Assembly (NCBI GenBank): GCA_027627685.1
Contig: CP091241.1
Location: 558,001 to 622,000 of the forward strand
Length of the DNA stretch: 64,000 nucleotides
DNA from: Hyphomonadaceae bacterium ML37
Lineage (GTDB): Bacteria > Pseudomonadota > Alphaproteobacteria > Caulobacterales > Maricaulaceae
Direction: 5' to 3'
Part shown: positions 32,138-42,100 of the stretch, in pieces
Layout: every line of letters starts with the position of its first letter
Numbering within the stretch: the stretch's first letter is position 1
The notes under the pieces: model-generated
Databases searched by the model: none
What the model saw: only the letters and a program-made list of their open reading frames with translations
What the model was told of the DNA's origin: nothing
Program-made: the position numbers and the translations under genes

Positions 32138-35100
32138 AGCCGGGCGGAGTCAGGGCCGGCCTCAGACCGGGCGTCAGACTTCGGCGCGCGGATCGCGAAG
32201 AACAGCGCGTAGATCACCGGCACCGCCACCAGCGTGATGATGCTGGCGAAGGCCAGGCCGGAGATGATGGTCATCGCCATGCCCTGGAAGAAGGCGTCGC
32301 CCAGAAGCGGCGTCATGCCCAGAATGGTGGTCCCCGCCGCCAACAGGACCGGCCGCAGACGGCTGACCGAGCCATCCACCAGCGCGCCCCAGGGCGCTTC
32401 GCCCTCGCGGATGCGCCGGTCGATCTCGTCGATCAGCACGATGGCGTTCTTGATCAGCATGCCTGACAGGGACAGAAGGCCCAGAAGCGCGGTGAAGGAA
32501 AAAGCGATCCCGGTCGCGAGCAGGCCCGCCGTCACGCCCACGATGGACATGGGCACGATCAGCCAGACGATGAGCGGCTGGCGCACGGTCATGAACAACA
32601 GGAAGCTTACCGCCAGCATGACCAGGAAGCTGATGGGCAGCACCCCGCCCAGCGATTCATTCGCCATCTGGTTGGCTTCATACTCGCCGCCCCATTCCAC
32701 GCTATAGCCGCGGGGCAGATCCATGGCGGTCACCACGGCTGAGAAGCGGGCGAAGGCCTGGGCCGCCGTCTCGCCGGGCCGGGGATTGGCCTGGACGGTC
32801 AGGGTGCGCACCTTGTCGCGGCGCAGGATCAGCGTCTCTTCGGCTTCCAGCGTGAAGCCCGACACCACCTGGCTCATGGGCACATAGGCGTACTGCGCCG
32901 GGCTCCAGATCAACCGGTCGGACAGATTGTCCGGCTGGGCGCGTTCGCTGGCCGGCGCGCGCGCCACAATGGGGATGAGGTCGATGCCTTCGCGGTAGAC
33001 GCCGATCTGGTCGCCGTCTGTGGCCAGGCGCAGCGCCTCGCCGATATCGCCGCGTGTGACGCCCACCGTGCGCGTGCGCGCCTCGATGATCTGCGGCGTC
33101 AGGATCAGCGCCTGATTGCGCCAGTTGGTGCGCAGATCGCGCACGTCCGCCTCCTCGCGCAGGCGTACGATCGCCGTTTCGCCCAGCTCGCGCAGGACAT
33201 GGGAATCAGGACCCTGGAAGCGCGCCTCCAGCTGGGCGCCCGACGGCGGGCCGAACACGATGCGGTCCGAACGCGCCTGCACATGGGGATAGTCCTGCGC
33301 CAGGTAGTCCAGAATGCGCGCTTCCACGTCCGGAATATCGCTCATGTCTTCGGTCTGGACGATGAGCTGGGCGAAGGCGGCGTTGGGTTGCTCGGTGTTA
33401 TAGGTCAGCATGAAGCGCGTGGCGCCGCGGCCCGCAAACGCGTCCACCTGGGTGACGCCCGGCTGTCCGCCGGCCCAGCGCGCCAGATCCCGGGCGAGAT
33501 CGCGCGAAGCGAGCACGTCCGTGCCCTGGGCCTGGGTCAGGCTGACGAAGAACATCGGCGTGTTGGAATTGGGAAAGAAGGACGCCTTGACGAAGCCGAA
33601 GCCCCAATAGCTGGTCACGGTGATGGCGGCGAGCACGCCCATGGTGATCCAGCGGCGTTTCAGCGCGCCGGTCAGGATCGCGCCATAGCCGCGATAAAGC
33701 CGCCCGGAATAGGGGTCCGCGACGGTCCCGCGTTCGGACTTGAACAGATGATAGGCGATCATCGGACCCACGGTGAGCGCCAGCACCCAGCTGAGCATCA
33801 GCGAGATGGCGATCACGGCGAACAGCGAAAACAGAAACTCGCCGGTTGAGTCCGGCGACAGGCCGATGCCGGAAAACGCCATGATGCCGATCACGGTCGC
33901 GCCCAGGAGCGGCCATTGGGTATTCGCGGCGGCGTCCTCGGCGGCCTTCAGGCGCTTGACCCCGCGCTGCACGGCGACCTGCATGTTTTCGGTCACCACC
34001 AGGGCGTTATCGACCAGCATGCCCATGGCGATGATCAGCGCGCCCAGCGAGATGCGCTGCATGGTGATGCCGAACACCGACATGAAGAACAAAGTGCCCA
34101 TGACGGTGAGCAGCAGCACCGAGCCCACGGCGACGCCCGCGCGCCAGCCCATGGTCAGGCACAGCACGCCGATCACGATGCCCACCGACAGGGTCAGCGA
34201 AATGAGGAAGTTGTTGATGGAGCTATCGACCACCCGGTGCTGCTGGTAGATCGGGGCGATCTCCACGCCCAGCGGCAGCTCCTGCGCGATCAGCGCCAGG
34301 CGCGCTTCGACCGCGCGGCCCACATCCACGATATTGGCGGTGGGCAGGCCGGACACGCCCAGCGTGAACGCCGCCTCGCCATTGTGGAAGATATAGACTT
34401 CGGCGCGCTCCACGGGCGCGCGGATCACGTCGCCCAGATCGGACAGGCGCAGGGTCTGGCCGGAATCGCGCGGCGAGATGAGCAGGTTGGAAATGGATTC
34501 CACCCCGCCGATGGAGCCGGGCATGTCCACGCGCACCCGCAGATCGCCGGCGGTCACCTCGCCGGCGGACACCACCACATTCTCACTGGAGAGGGTTTCG
34601 AGCACCTGGCCCACGGGCAGGCCGAGCCGGACCAGGTTTTCCTGCGGGATTTCGATATAGATGCGCTCTTCGGGCACGCCGTCGGTGGAGACTTTCGATA
34701 CGCCATCGGTGACCAGAAGCTCGCGGCGCAGCAGCGCGGCGATGTCGCGCACTTCGGCGTCGGTATAGCCCGGCGCGGTGACGGCATAGAAGATGCCATA
34801 GACGTCGCCGAAATCATCAATCACCTGCGGCTCGCCCGCGCCCGGGGGCAGGCCGGGGGCCGCGTCGCTCAGGCGCTTGCGCAGCTCGTCCCAGATCTGG
34901 GTGAGGTCACCGGAGTCATACCGGTCGGCGATCTCCACCGTGATCTCGCTGATCCCGGGCTGGCTCTTGGAATAGACCGCTTCCAGCTGCGGCATTTGCT
35001 GGATGGCGGTTTCCAGCCGCTCGGTCACCTCGCGCTCCACCTCTTCAGCGGACGCGCCGGGATAGGCGGTGTAGACCAGCGCCTGCTTGATGGTGAAGGC

Positions 35101-35241
35101 CGGATCTTCCAGCTGGGCGACCGTGTTGATCCCGTAAATCCCCCCAAAGAAACAGGCCAGGATGACCATCCAGGTCAGCACCGGCTTTTCGATGGACAGG
35201 CGCGCCACAGACATGGCGGCGTTGGTCTTTATGTCCGCCAT
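32131..35241 (-). CDS. RND-type efflux transporter (inner-membrane subunit)
   Basis: 1036 residues with the RND layout of twelve membrane helices and two large periplasmic loops. N-terminal helix SIEKPVLTWMVILACFFGGIYGI is followed by porter motifs, and TM4 carries MGMLVDNALVVTEN with the proton-relay Asp near residue 408; the usual second Asp is Asn here. It is the last gene of a tetR-adaptor-pump operon. The substrates of this hydrophobe/amphiphile-type pump are unknown. No outer-membrane channel gene is adjacent. Confidence 0.94.
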   Translation of the reverse strand: MADIKTNAAMSVARLSIEKPVLTWMVILACFFGGIYGINTVAQLEDPAFTIKQALVYTAYPGASAEEVEREVTERLETAIQQMPQLEAVYSKSQPGISEITVEIADRYDSGDLTQIWDELRKRLSDAAPGLPPGAGEPQVIDDFGDVYGIFYAVTAPGYTDAEVRDIAALLRRELLVTDGVSKVSTDGVPEERIYIEIPQENLVRLGLPVGQVLETLSSENVVVSAGEVTAGDLRVRVDMPGSIGGVESISNLLISPRDSGQTLRLSDLGDVIRAPVERAEVYIFHNGEAAFTLGVSGLPTANIVDVGRAVEARLALIAQELPLGVEIAPIYQQHRVVDSSINNFLISLTLSVGIVIGVLCLTMGWRAGVAVGSVLLLTVMGTLFFMSVFGITMQRISLGALIIAMGMLVDNALVVTENMQVAVQRGVKRLKAAEDAAANTQWPLLGATVIGIMAFSGIGLSPDSTGEFLFSLFAVIAISLMLSWVLALTVGPMIAYHLFKSERGTVADPYSGRLYRGYGAILTGALKRRWITMGVLAAITVTSYWGFGFVKASFFPNSNTPMFFVSLTQAQGTDVLASRDLARDLARWAGGQPGVTQVDAFAGRGATRFMLTYNTEQPNAAFAQLIVQTEDMSDIPDVEARILDYLAQDYPHVQARSDRIVFGPPSGAQLEARFQGPDSHVLRELGETAIVRLREEADVRDLRTNWRNQALILTPQIIEARTRTVGVTRGDIGEALRLATDGDQIGVYREGIDLIPIVARAPASERAQPDNLSDRLIWSPAQYAYVPMSQVVSGFTLEAEETLILRRDKVRTLTVQANPRPGETAAQAFARFSAVVTAMDLPRGYSVEWGGEYEANQMANESLGGVLPISFLVMLAVSFLLFMTVRQPLIVWLIVPMSIVGVTAGLLATGIAFSFTALLGLLSLSGMLIKNAIVLIDEIDRRIREGEAPWGALVDGSVSRLRPVLLAAGTTILGMTPLLGDAFFQGMAMTIISGLAFASIITLVAVPVIYALFFAIRAPKSDARSEAGPDSARLQ

Positions 35242-35272
35242 GGCGAATATCCCGAGTGAGTGTCAGCGAACC

Positions 35273-36352
35273 CTAGCGGCCGGAAGCAAGACCGTTGCGC
35301 CCCTGCATGGGGCGGATAGGCATGCCGTCGAACAGGGCGCTGACGCCGGTGGTGACGATCTGCTCGCCCGGCTCCAGCCCGTGGCGGATCACCACCGTGT
35401 CGCCGCCCATGGGGCCGACCTCGACGTCACGGGCACGCACCTGTCCCGCCTCCGGGTCATAGACCCAGACGCGGAAACCCCCGTCCGGCGCGGCGCTGAG
35501 CGCGCCGGCCGCCACGCGCACCAGCGCCGGTTCGGACCCGGTCAGGGCCTCAAGCGAGACCATCACCGTGGCGGTCATGCCCGGCAGGATATTGCCCGGC
35601 AGGTCCGGCGGCAGGGCGAACACCGCCGTATAGGTGCGCGAGGCTGGTTCCGGCTCGGCGCCCAGCTCGCGGAAGGTCAGCGGGAAGGTCTCCCCGGGCA
35701 GGAAGGGGAAGCGCGCGACCAGCTCGGCGGGCTGGTTCTGGTCGACCACCGCCACGATGCTTTCGGGGATCTGGATCGCCACGCGCAGCTCGCTCATGTC
35801 CTGCAGGCGCGCCACCGGCTGGCCGGCGGCCACAGTGGTGAAATTGTCCACCAGACGGCGCGAAACCAGACCCTGAAACGGCGCGTTGATGGTGGCGTAG
35901 CGCAGGTTCTGACGCGCGGTCTCCAATGACACGCTTTGCAGATCAAATTCGGTCTGGGCCTGTTCCAGCGCCGCGTCTGACGCGATGCCGCGCTCATTCA
36001 GCGTGCGCTGGCGTTCCAGATTCTGGCTGGCCTGCTGGCGCTGCACTTCGGCCTGACGCACCGCGCGGGCGAAATCCGCCGCGTCCAGCCTTGCGACCAC
36101 CTCGCCTTCGGGGAGGATCTGGCCTTCCACGACGGGAAAGTCCGCCAGGCGCCCGCCCACCTGGAAGGCGAGATCGACACTCAGGCGCGGCTCCACGCGG
36201 CCGACAAATTCGCGCAAGGCGGCGGCGTCGCCGCTGCTCACCGTCTCGACCCGCGCCAGGCGCGGGACGGGTTCTGTCTCCACCGGCGGCGGGCTGCAGG
36301 CGGCGATGATCAGCATGACGGCCAGAGAGACCATGGCGGCGGCGCGGGTCAT
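35273..36352 (-). CDS. Efflux RND periplasmic adaptor (membrane fusion protein)
   Basis: 359 residues. A lipoprotein signal ends LIIAACSPPP (lipobox Cys about 20). The lipoyl/biotinyl half-motif VDLAFQVGGRLADFPVVEGQILPEGEVVARLD precedes a coiled-coil hairpin (about 95-130) and the beta-barrel segment INAPFQGLVSRRLVDNFTTVAAGQPVARL. The C-terminal domain ends in GVSALFDGMPIRPM. It overlaps the tetR stop by four bases and lies 31 bp upstream of its pump gene. Confidence 0.93.
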   Translation of the reverse strand: MTRAAAMVSLAVMLIIAACSPPPVETEPVPRLARVETVSSGDAAALREFVGRVEPRLSVDLAFQVGGRLADFPVVEGQILPEGEVVARLDAADFARAVRQAEVQRQQASQNLERQRTLNERGIASDAALEQAQTEFDLQSVSLETARQNLRYATINAPFQGLVSRRLVDNFTTVAAGQPVARLQDMSELRVAIQIPESIVAVVDQNQPAELVARFPFLPGETFPLTFRELGAEPEPASRTYTAVFALPPDLPGNILPGMTATVMVSLEALTGSEPALVRVAAGALSAAPDGGFRVWVYDPEAGQVRARDVEVGPMGGDTVVIRHGLEPGEQIVTTGVSALFDGMPIRPMQGRNGLASGR

Positions 36353-36936
36353 TTTGGGGAGGGCTCCGAAACCAGCTGGATGAGCCGGGCTTCAACGGCC
36401 TCTTGCTCATCAGGGGTGATCATGTCGAGGCCGAGCAGGTCGGCCAGATGAATGCCGTCAGCGGCCAGAAGCGCGATGCGCGCCATGACCGGATCGGGCG
36501 CGCGCCCGATCACGTCTTCGCGGATGCGCGTCATCATCTCGCGCACCGGATCGAGCAGTTCGGGCGATTCCGCCGCAGCGGCGAGCAGGGCCATCGCGAC
36601 GTCGCGATTGGCGTGCTTGAAGGTCAGCAGGGCCTGCAGCAAGGCCGCCACAGGATTGGCGCCGCTGGCTTCGGCGCCTTCCAGCGCGGCTTCGCAATCA
36701 TGTTTGGCCTGGGCGATCAGGCGCGAGACCATGCCTTCGATCAGCGCCTGCTTGGATGGGAAATTGTAGAGCACGCCGCCCTTGGAGAAGCCGCTTTCGC
36801 GCACCACGGCGTCTATGGTGAGACGTCCCGATCCTTCGCGCGATACCACGCGTTCGGCCGCGTCCAGGATCACATCACGCGTGGCTGGCCGGACGGTGTC
36901 AGCGCTGGCGTCGGTGGAGGAACGGGTGTCAGCCAT
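36349..36936 (-). CDS. TetR-family repressor of the RND operon
   Basis: 195 residues. The N-terminal helix-turn-helix reads RDVILDAAERVVSREGSGRLTIDAVVRESGFSKGGVLYNFPSKQALIEGMV, typical of TetR regulators; the C-terminal ligand domain is helical. Head gene of the operon, with translational coupling to the adaptor. Palindromic sequences immediately upstream (36970-37011) are likely its operators, implying autorepression relieved by a pump substrate. Confidence 0.92.
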   Translation of the reverse strand: MADTRSSTDASADTVRPATRDVILDAAERVVSREGSGRLTIDAVVRESGFSKGGVLYNFPSKQALIEGMVSRLIAQAKHDCEAALEGAEASGANPVAALLQALLTFKHANRDVAMALLAAAAESPELLDPVREMMTRIREDVIGRAPDPVMARIALLAADGIHLADLLGLDMITPDEQEAVEARLIQLVSEPSPK

Positions 36937-36969
36937 GGAGGGGTCCGGGGATTGCTGCAGTGCATCTAT

Positions 36970-37011
36970 ACCGTCTGGTCGGTTTTTATCTAGACCGTCC
37001 AGACGGACGGT
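36970..37011 (-). promoter_or_regulatory. Candidate TetR operators
   Basis: Perfect palindrome ACCGTCC-agac-GGACGGT (36994-37011) and a related word ACCGTCTGGTCGGT (36970-36983), in the region just upstream of the tetR start. Position and symmetry suggest repressor binding. Confidence 0.55.
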
Positions 37012-37182
37012 TCAAGACGCGGCGCATGAAATTTTCGCCATATCCGGGAGGCCAGCCGGGCCCGCGCTGTATGACATTTCCTTGAAATTGCGATTCCAGC
37101 CGCAGGAATTGCTTTGCCGCGTGCGCCCGGCGCGGTATCCGGGCGCGGAGGGGCGCTGCGCGCCAGCGGAACGGGGATGGTG

Positions 37183-38415
37183 ATGCCGGATCTGGCTTCA
37201 GTCGCGATATTGGGCGTGCCGCTCTGGGCGCTCATCGGTTTCCTGTTTGCGGCGTACGCCATCGTCGCCAACGACGTGATCCAGACCCTGGGGACCTTCC
37301 TCGCCTCCAACGCCAAACGGCCCTGGCTGATCCTTTGGGCGTTCGCCTCGACCATCATCGTGATCGTGATGGTGTATGGGTATTTCGCCTATGATGGGGA
37401 CATCGCCTACGGGCGCCTCAACCGCATCCCGTTCCCGGATACCGGCATCCAGTGGTGGCACGTGCTGCCGCCGCTGGCCCTCTTGGTGCTGACCCGGTTC
37501 GGCATCCCGGTCTCCACGACCTTCCTTGTACTGACGATCTTCACGCTGACCGGCGGCGCCGCCACCGCAGGCGTGCTGGGCGACATGATGATCAAGAGCC
37601 TGATCGGATACGGCGTGGCGTTCGCCACGGGCGGGATCATCTTCGTGGTGATCGCCCACGCGTTTGAAAAATGGGTGGCGCGCACCGAGGTGGAGGAGGA
37701 CAGCCATCCCTGGTGGACCATCCCCGCCGTCGCGTTGCTGATCTGCGTGCTGGTCTATCTGCTGGTCAACGGCCCCACCCTGCCGGGCGCGGACAATCTC
37801 AACATGATCGGCGCCGGGGCGGTGGTCGCGTTCGCGGTGCTCGTGGCGGTCTTCACACGGCGCTTCAACACCTGGTATGTGCTGCAATGGCTGTCCACGG
37901 GGTTCCTGTGGTCGCAATGGCTGATGCAGGATCTGGCCAATATTTTCATCTACCTGCCGCGCGAGACCACATTGCTGCCCGATGGCAGCGTGCAGGTCAC
38001 CTTCTCCATCGGCTTGTTGATTTTCACCACCCTGCTGATGGTCGGTCTGCACGCCATCATCTTCGCCGCGCGCGGGGGCGAAATTCAGAAGATCGTCCTG
38101 CGCAAGACCAACACGGTGGACGTGCGCTCGGCCACGGTGGTGGACTTCCTCTACGGGTTGATCCTGATGTATTTCAAGGAGCTCAACGATATCCCGATGA
38201 GCACCACCTATGTCTTCCTGGGCCTGCTGGCGGGCCGGGAGATCGCGATCACCTTTATGACCCGACTGCAGCCGCGCGGCGCCGCCGTGAAGGACGTGGC
38301 CGCCGATATCGGCCGCGCCGGGATCGGTCTGGCGGTGTCGGTGACGCTGGCGCTCATGCTGCCCTTCATGGCGACGGGCCAGTTCCCGGACATGATCCAG
38401 GCGCTGTTTGGCTAG
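37183..38415 (+). CDS. Divergent PiT-like (inorganic phosphate/sulfate transporter-type) permease
   Basis: About 410 residues with ten or so membrane helices. Two inverted half motifs resemble the PiT family: AYAIVANDVIQTLGTFLAS near the N-terminus and KELNDIPMSTTYVFLGLLAGREIAI in the second half, plus GIPVSTTFLVLTIFTLTGG. The classic GANDVANAFG is altered (VANDVIQTLG). The ATG at 37183 has GGGG seven bases upstream; an ATG at 37177 is also possible. Substrate unknown; phosphate is suggested only by family. No pho genes are adjacent. Confidence 0.65.
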   Translation: MPDLASVAILGVPLWALIGFLFAAYAIVANDVIQTLGTFLASNAKRPWLILWAFASTIIVIVMVYGYFAYDGDIAYGRLNRIPFPDTGIQWWHVLPPLALLVLTRFGIPVSTTFLVLTIFTLTGGAATAGVLGDMMIKSLIGYGVAFATGGIIFVVIAHAFEKWVARTEVEEDSHPWWTIPAVALLICVLVYLLVNGPTLPGADNLNMIGAGAVVAFAVLVAVFTRRFNTWYVLQWLSTGFLWSQWLMQDLANIFIYLPRETTLLPDGSVQVTFSIGLLIFTTLLMVGLHAIIFAARGGEIQKIVLRKTNTVDVRSATVVDFLYGLILMYFKELNDIPMSTTYVFLGLLAGREIAITFMTRLQPRGAAVKDVAADIGRAGIGLAVSVTLALMLPFMATGQFPDMIQALFG

Positions 38416-38423
38416 AGCGCCGG

Positions 38424-39098
38424 TCAGAAGGCCGGCTTGAAGACGCCTACCGCGCCGATGACGATCAAGAGGGCGTAGAGGCCCAGCACCCACAGCCGCG
38501 TGCGGTTCATGGCGCGCAGGAGCGGGACTTCGGTCGCGTCGCTGGAGCCGTCCGTGATCAGCCGCTTCAGGAGCGGGCCGACGGGCGTGTAGCTCACGTC
38601 AATCATGATCGCGATGGCGAAGATGGCGGTGAACAGCCCCGCTTTCAGCGCCAGCCAGCCCGGCAGGTCCAGCCAGCCGGCGGGCCCGGCGAGCGTCAGC
38701 GCCACGAAGCCCAGCGTGAGGGCGATCTTCAGCCAGAACTCGATTGTTTTCAGACGCGCTGCCAGCGGCGTCTCGGCGTTGAGATAGGCGCCCCATACCA
38801 GTCCCAGCCAGATGAACCCCACCGCCCAGCTCAGCGCCACGAGCCAGCCCGGCAGGGGCGCCCAGCTCACCGCGATCATGGAGATCGACACCGGAACCAT
38901 CAGCGCCCAGGCGGTCCGCGGTCCCATATCGTTGAGCACCAGGAGCTTCAGGAAATGCAGGCGGGTCTCCAGCGGATAGCGGCGCTTGCGGAAGTGCTGG
39001 CCCAGGATGAACACGCCGATATCGCCACCCAGCCAGACGGCGAACAGAACGATATGGCTGAACACCAGCGCGTTGTAGATCCAGTCTGCGCTGATCAT
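38424..39098 (-). CDS. Integral membrane protein, unknown (CopD/DUF2269-like helices)
   Basis: 224 residues with about six transmembrane helices. The opening IYNALVFSHIVLFAVWLGGDIGVFILG has a His in the first helix, recalling CopD and related heme- or metal-associated membrane families. Otherwise no diagnostic motif was recognised. GGAGGG before the ATG supports the start. It converges with the PiT-like gene (eight bases between stops). Confidence 0.6.
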   Translation of the reverse strand: MISADWIYNALVFSHIVLFAVWLGGDIGVFILGQHFRKRRYPLETRLHFLKLLVLNDMGPRTAWALMVPVSISMIAVSWAPLPGWLVALSWAVGFIWLGLVWGAYLNAETPLAARLKTIEFWLKIALTLGFVALTLAGPAGWLDLPGWLALKAGLFTAIFAIAIMIDVSYTPVGPLLKRLITDGSSDATEVPLLRAMNRTRLWVLGLYALLIVIGAVGVFKPAF

Positions 39099-39190
39099 GG
39101 TGCGTCCCTCCGCCGGTGTGTCCGGCGCGCACCAAAGCGCCCGCGGCGGGCCTCGTCAACTTTGTTCGGACAAATTTATTGCGGGTAGCC

Positions 39191-42100
39191 TCAGTCGTAC
39201 TCTGTGCGCCAGCTCACCGCCACCGACGCGTCGCCATCGCCGCGCAGGCGCGACAGGAGCGAGATCGAGCGCGTCAGCGCCCACTCGATCTGCGTGGTCG
39301 GACCGCCATCGGACCCGGCGCTTTCCAGCTCCAGATACACCGTGTCGGTGAGATAGCGCCCGCCGGCCACCACGGTCTGACCGCCCGAATCGGTGCGTAC
39401 CCCGAACGTGTCGAGCCCGGTGGCCTGGCGCAGGGCGCCCAGCGGATCAAAGGCCGATCCGCCCGACAGCGACGCCAGAGATGCGGCGAGCTGGGCGTAC
39501 TCCACCGCGCTGAGATTGGCTGCGCCCTCGCCGAACACCAGCCGGGCGGCGATCTCGTCTTCTGGCAGGGCGGGCGTCGAGGCCAGCGCGATGCGCGGAT
39601 CGCGCGCCGTGCCCCGCACGCGCACGCGCGCGGTGATGTCGCGGGCCTCGCGCGCCAGCGAGATGTCGAGCTGGGCTTCGCCCGGATCGCCATTGAGGGT
39701 GACGCGCCCGGCCTCCAGCTGGAACACCCGGCCCAGCATGTCCGCCCGGCCGCGCTCGGCATTGATCACGCCGCTGACATGGGGGGCGTCCAGCGTGCCG
39801 GTGATCTCCAGATTCATCGACCACTCGGTGTCGAAATTGGGTCCGCGCACGAAGATGCGCGCCGGGGCGCTGACGGCGTAGTTCAGCCGGATCGGGGTGG
39901 CGCGCTCCCGGGCTTCGCGATTGCCGCCCGGGGCGTTGATCTCGGTCACGGTGATGTAGGGGATGGAGGGCCGCGAGGCTTCCGGCGGGCGAATCTCGGC
40001 GCGGTCAATTACGGCGGCGCCGGTGATCAGGCCTTCTTCATCGGCAAACTGAAAGCGCACATCGCCCGTGCCGATGGCTTCCAGATCCGGGCTGCCGGCC
40101 AGGCGGAAGCGGCGGAAATCGACATTGAGATCGGCTTCCAGCATGCCCAGACCCTCCGGCCCGATGCTCACCTCGCCTGCGCCGCTCAGCGTGCCGGCAT
40201 CGCCATCGGTTGCGGTGAGGCGCTCCACGATCAGGCTGGACTCGCTGAAACGGGCGAGCAGGGAGATCGCCTCCACTGCCAGCCCGGCGCGGCCGTCCCG
40301 GAAGACGCCGTCCTCCAGCCCCAGACTGCCCTCAAAGCGCGGCGTACCGACCGTGCCGGTCAGGCGCGCAGAGACATTCGCCTCTCCAGAGAGGGTCTGG
40401 GCGGCGGCCAGATGGAAGGCGGCCAGCGCCCCGATCTCGCCTTCCACCAGAGCCTCGCCGGACAAGGCAGCCCCGGGACGCATCAGATCATCGGGCCCGC
40501 CCACAGGCCCGCTGGCGATCTGCCCGTTGGCGCGGGCCGTCAGGCCGACGCCTTCGGCGCTGGCAGTCAGCGTGAGGCCGGTTTCGTCGAGGACCAGGCG
40601 CACCTCACCGGCCAGGTCTTCGGCGTCGGGCGCTTCGAGCGGGCGCAGGCCGGAGCCTGACAGGGTGGCGTCCGCGCGCCAGACGCCATCGGTCCGGGTC
40701 GCGGTCAGATCGCCGGTGAGCAGGCCGATGACCGGGCTGCGCGCCCGGCGCAGGGACAGAATGCCCGCCGGAACCGAGTCCAGGCTCGCCGTGAGGGTGG
40801 GCGTCTCGCCCCCGGCGCCGCTCGCGCGCAGCTCGCCATTGCCGATGCGCAGAGCCAGATCGAGGGACGGGACGGGACCGGCCTGCACCTCCATGGGTTC
40901 CAGCGTGGCGATGGCGAAGGGGCCGTAACGTCCGTCCAGCGTCACTTGAGCGCCCGGCTCGCCGGTCAGCCGCAGGACGCCGTCGGCTTCAGCGTTGAAC
41001 GCGGCCCCATAGGCGCCGTCGGCCTCCAGGCGTATGGCGACGGCGTCGAGCGGTCCGTTGAGGGTCAGGAGGAAGCGGTCGAGATAGGCCAGATCCTCGC
41101 CCACAATGTCTTCCGCCTCGGCGCGCACGGCGATCATGCCTTCGCGAAGTTCGGCCTGAAGCGACATCTCGCCAAACCCGCTGACCGGGCTGACGATCAG
41201 ATCGGCGCCGATAATCTCCGGTCCCACTGAAGCCGTGCCGTCAATACGTACGGCCGCCAGCTGGCCGTCCAGCCGGCTGAGCTGAAGGGTTTCGCCGTCG
41301 CGGGCGAACTGCGCGCCCACATCCACCGGTCCGCGGTCGCTGGCGCCGGTCAGGCGCCCGGCGCCGGACAGCGCGTCCAGCGGACCCGAGGCTTCGACGC
41401 GCAGGCGCGCGCCGGTAATGCCCAGCGGACCGGCGCTGAGCGCGCCCGCCGTCGCATCCAGCCGCACGTCGAGGCCTTCGGGGCCATATTGCGCCTTGAA
41501 CGCCGCTTCCAGCGCGCCTTCGAGAGTCAGGGCGGCCAGGGGTGATGAGCCTGACCAGGCCAGATCTCCGTTGAAGCGCCAGTCATCGCCCGCCTGCTCG
41601 CCGCGCGCCTCGAGCACGAATTGCGGACCTTCAGCGCTGACCACATCCAGATACAGCCCGCTGCCCGCCTCGCGCCGGCCCGACACGGCGGCGGACAAGG
41701 GCGCTTCCAGGCGTTCGGCCAGTTCGCCCGCCGGCGTGAAGCCGTCCAGCTGCGCGTCAAAATTCAGCGCGCCGGCGAAATCGCCTGCCGCGTTGAGCGC
41801 GATGGCCCCCTCGCCCTCGATCAGGTCAACGAGACGATTGAACCGGGCGCGGTCCGATTGCGCCGCCATGCGCCAGCGGCGCTCAGGCACCGACACGCCG
41901 CCTGATCCGGAGAAGACCCCGGTGGGCAGGCGCGCCACATAGCTGTGCATCTCGATGCTGGTGTCCTCGCGCACGAAGGTGAAGTCGGCGGCGATTTGTG
42001 GCGTCTGGCCGATCAGGCGGTCGAGCGCATCGACATCGTAGGACGCGCCGGTGACGGCGAGCTCGGTATTGATGCGCGGCGCATCCAGCCCGCCTTGCGT

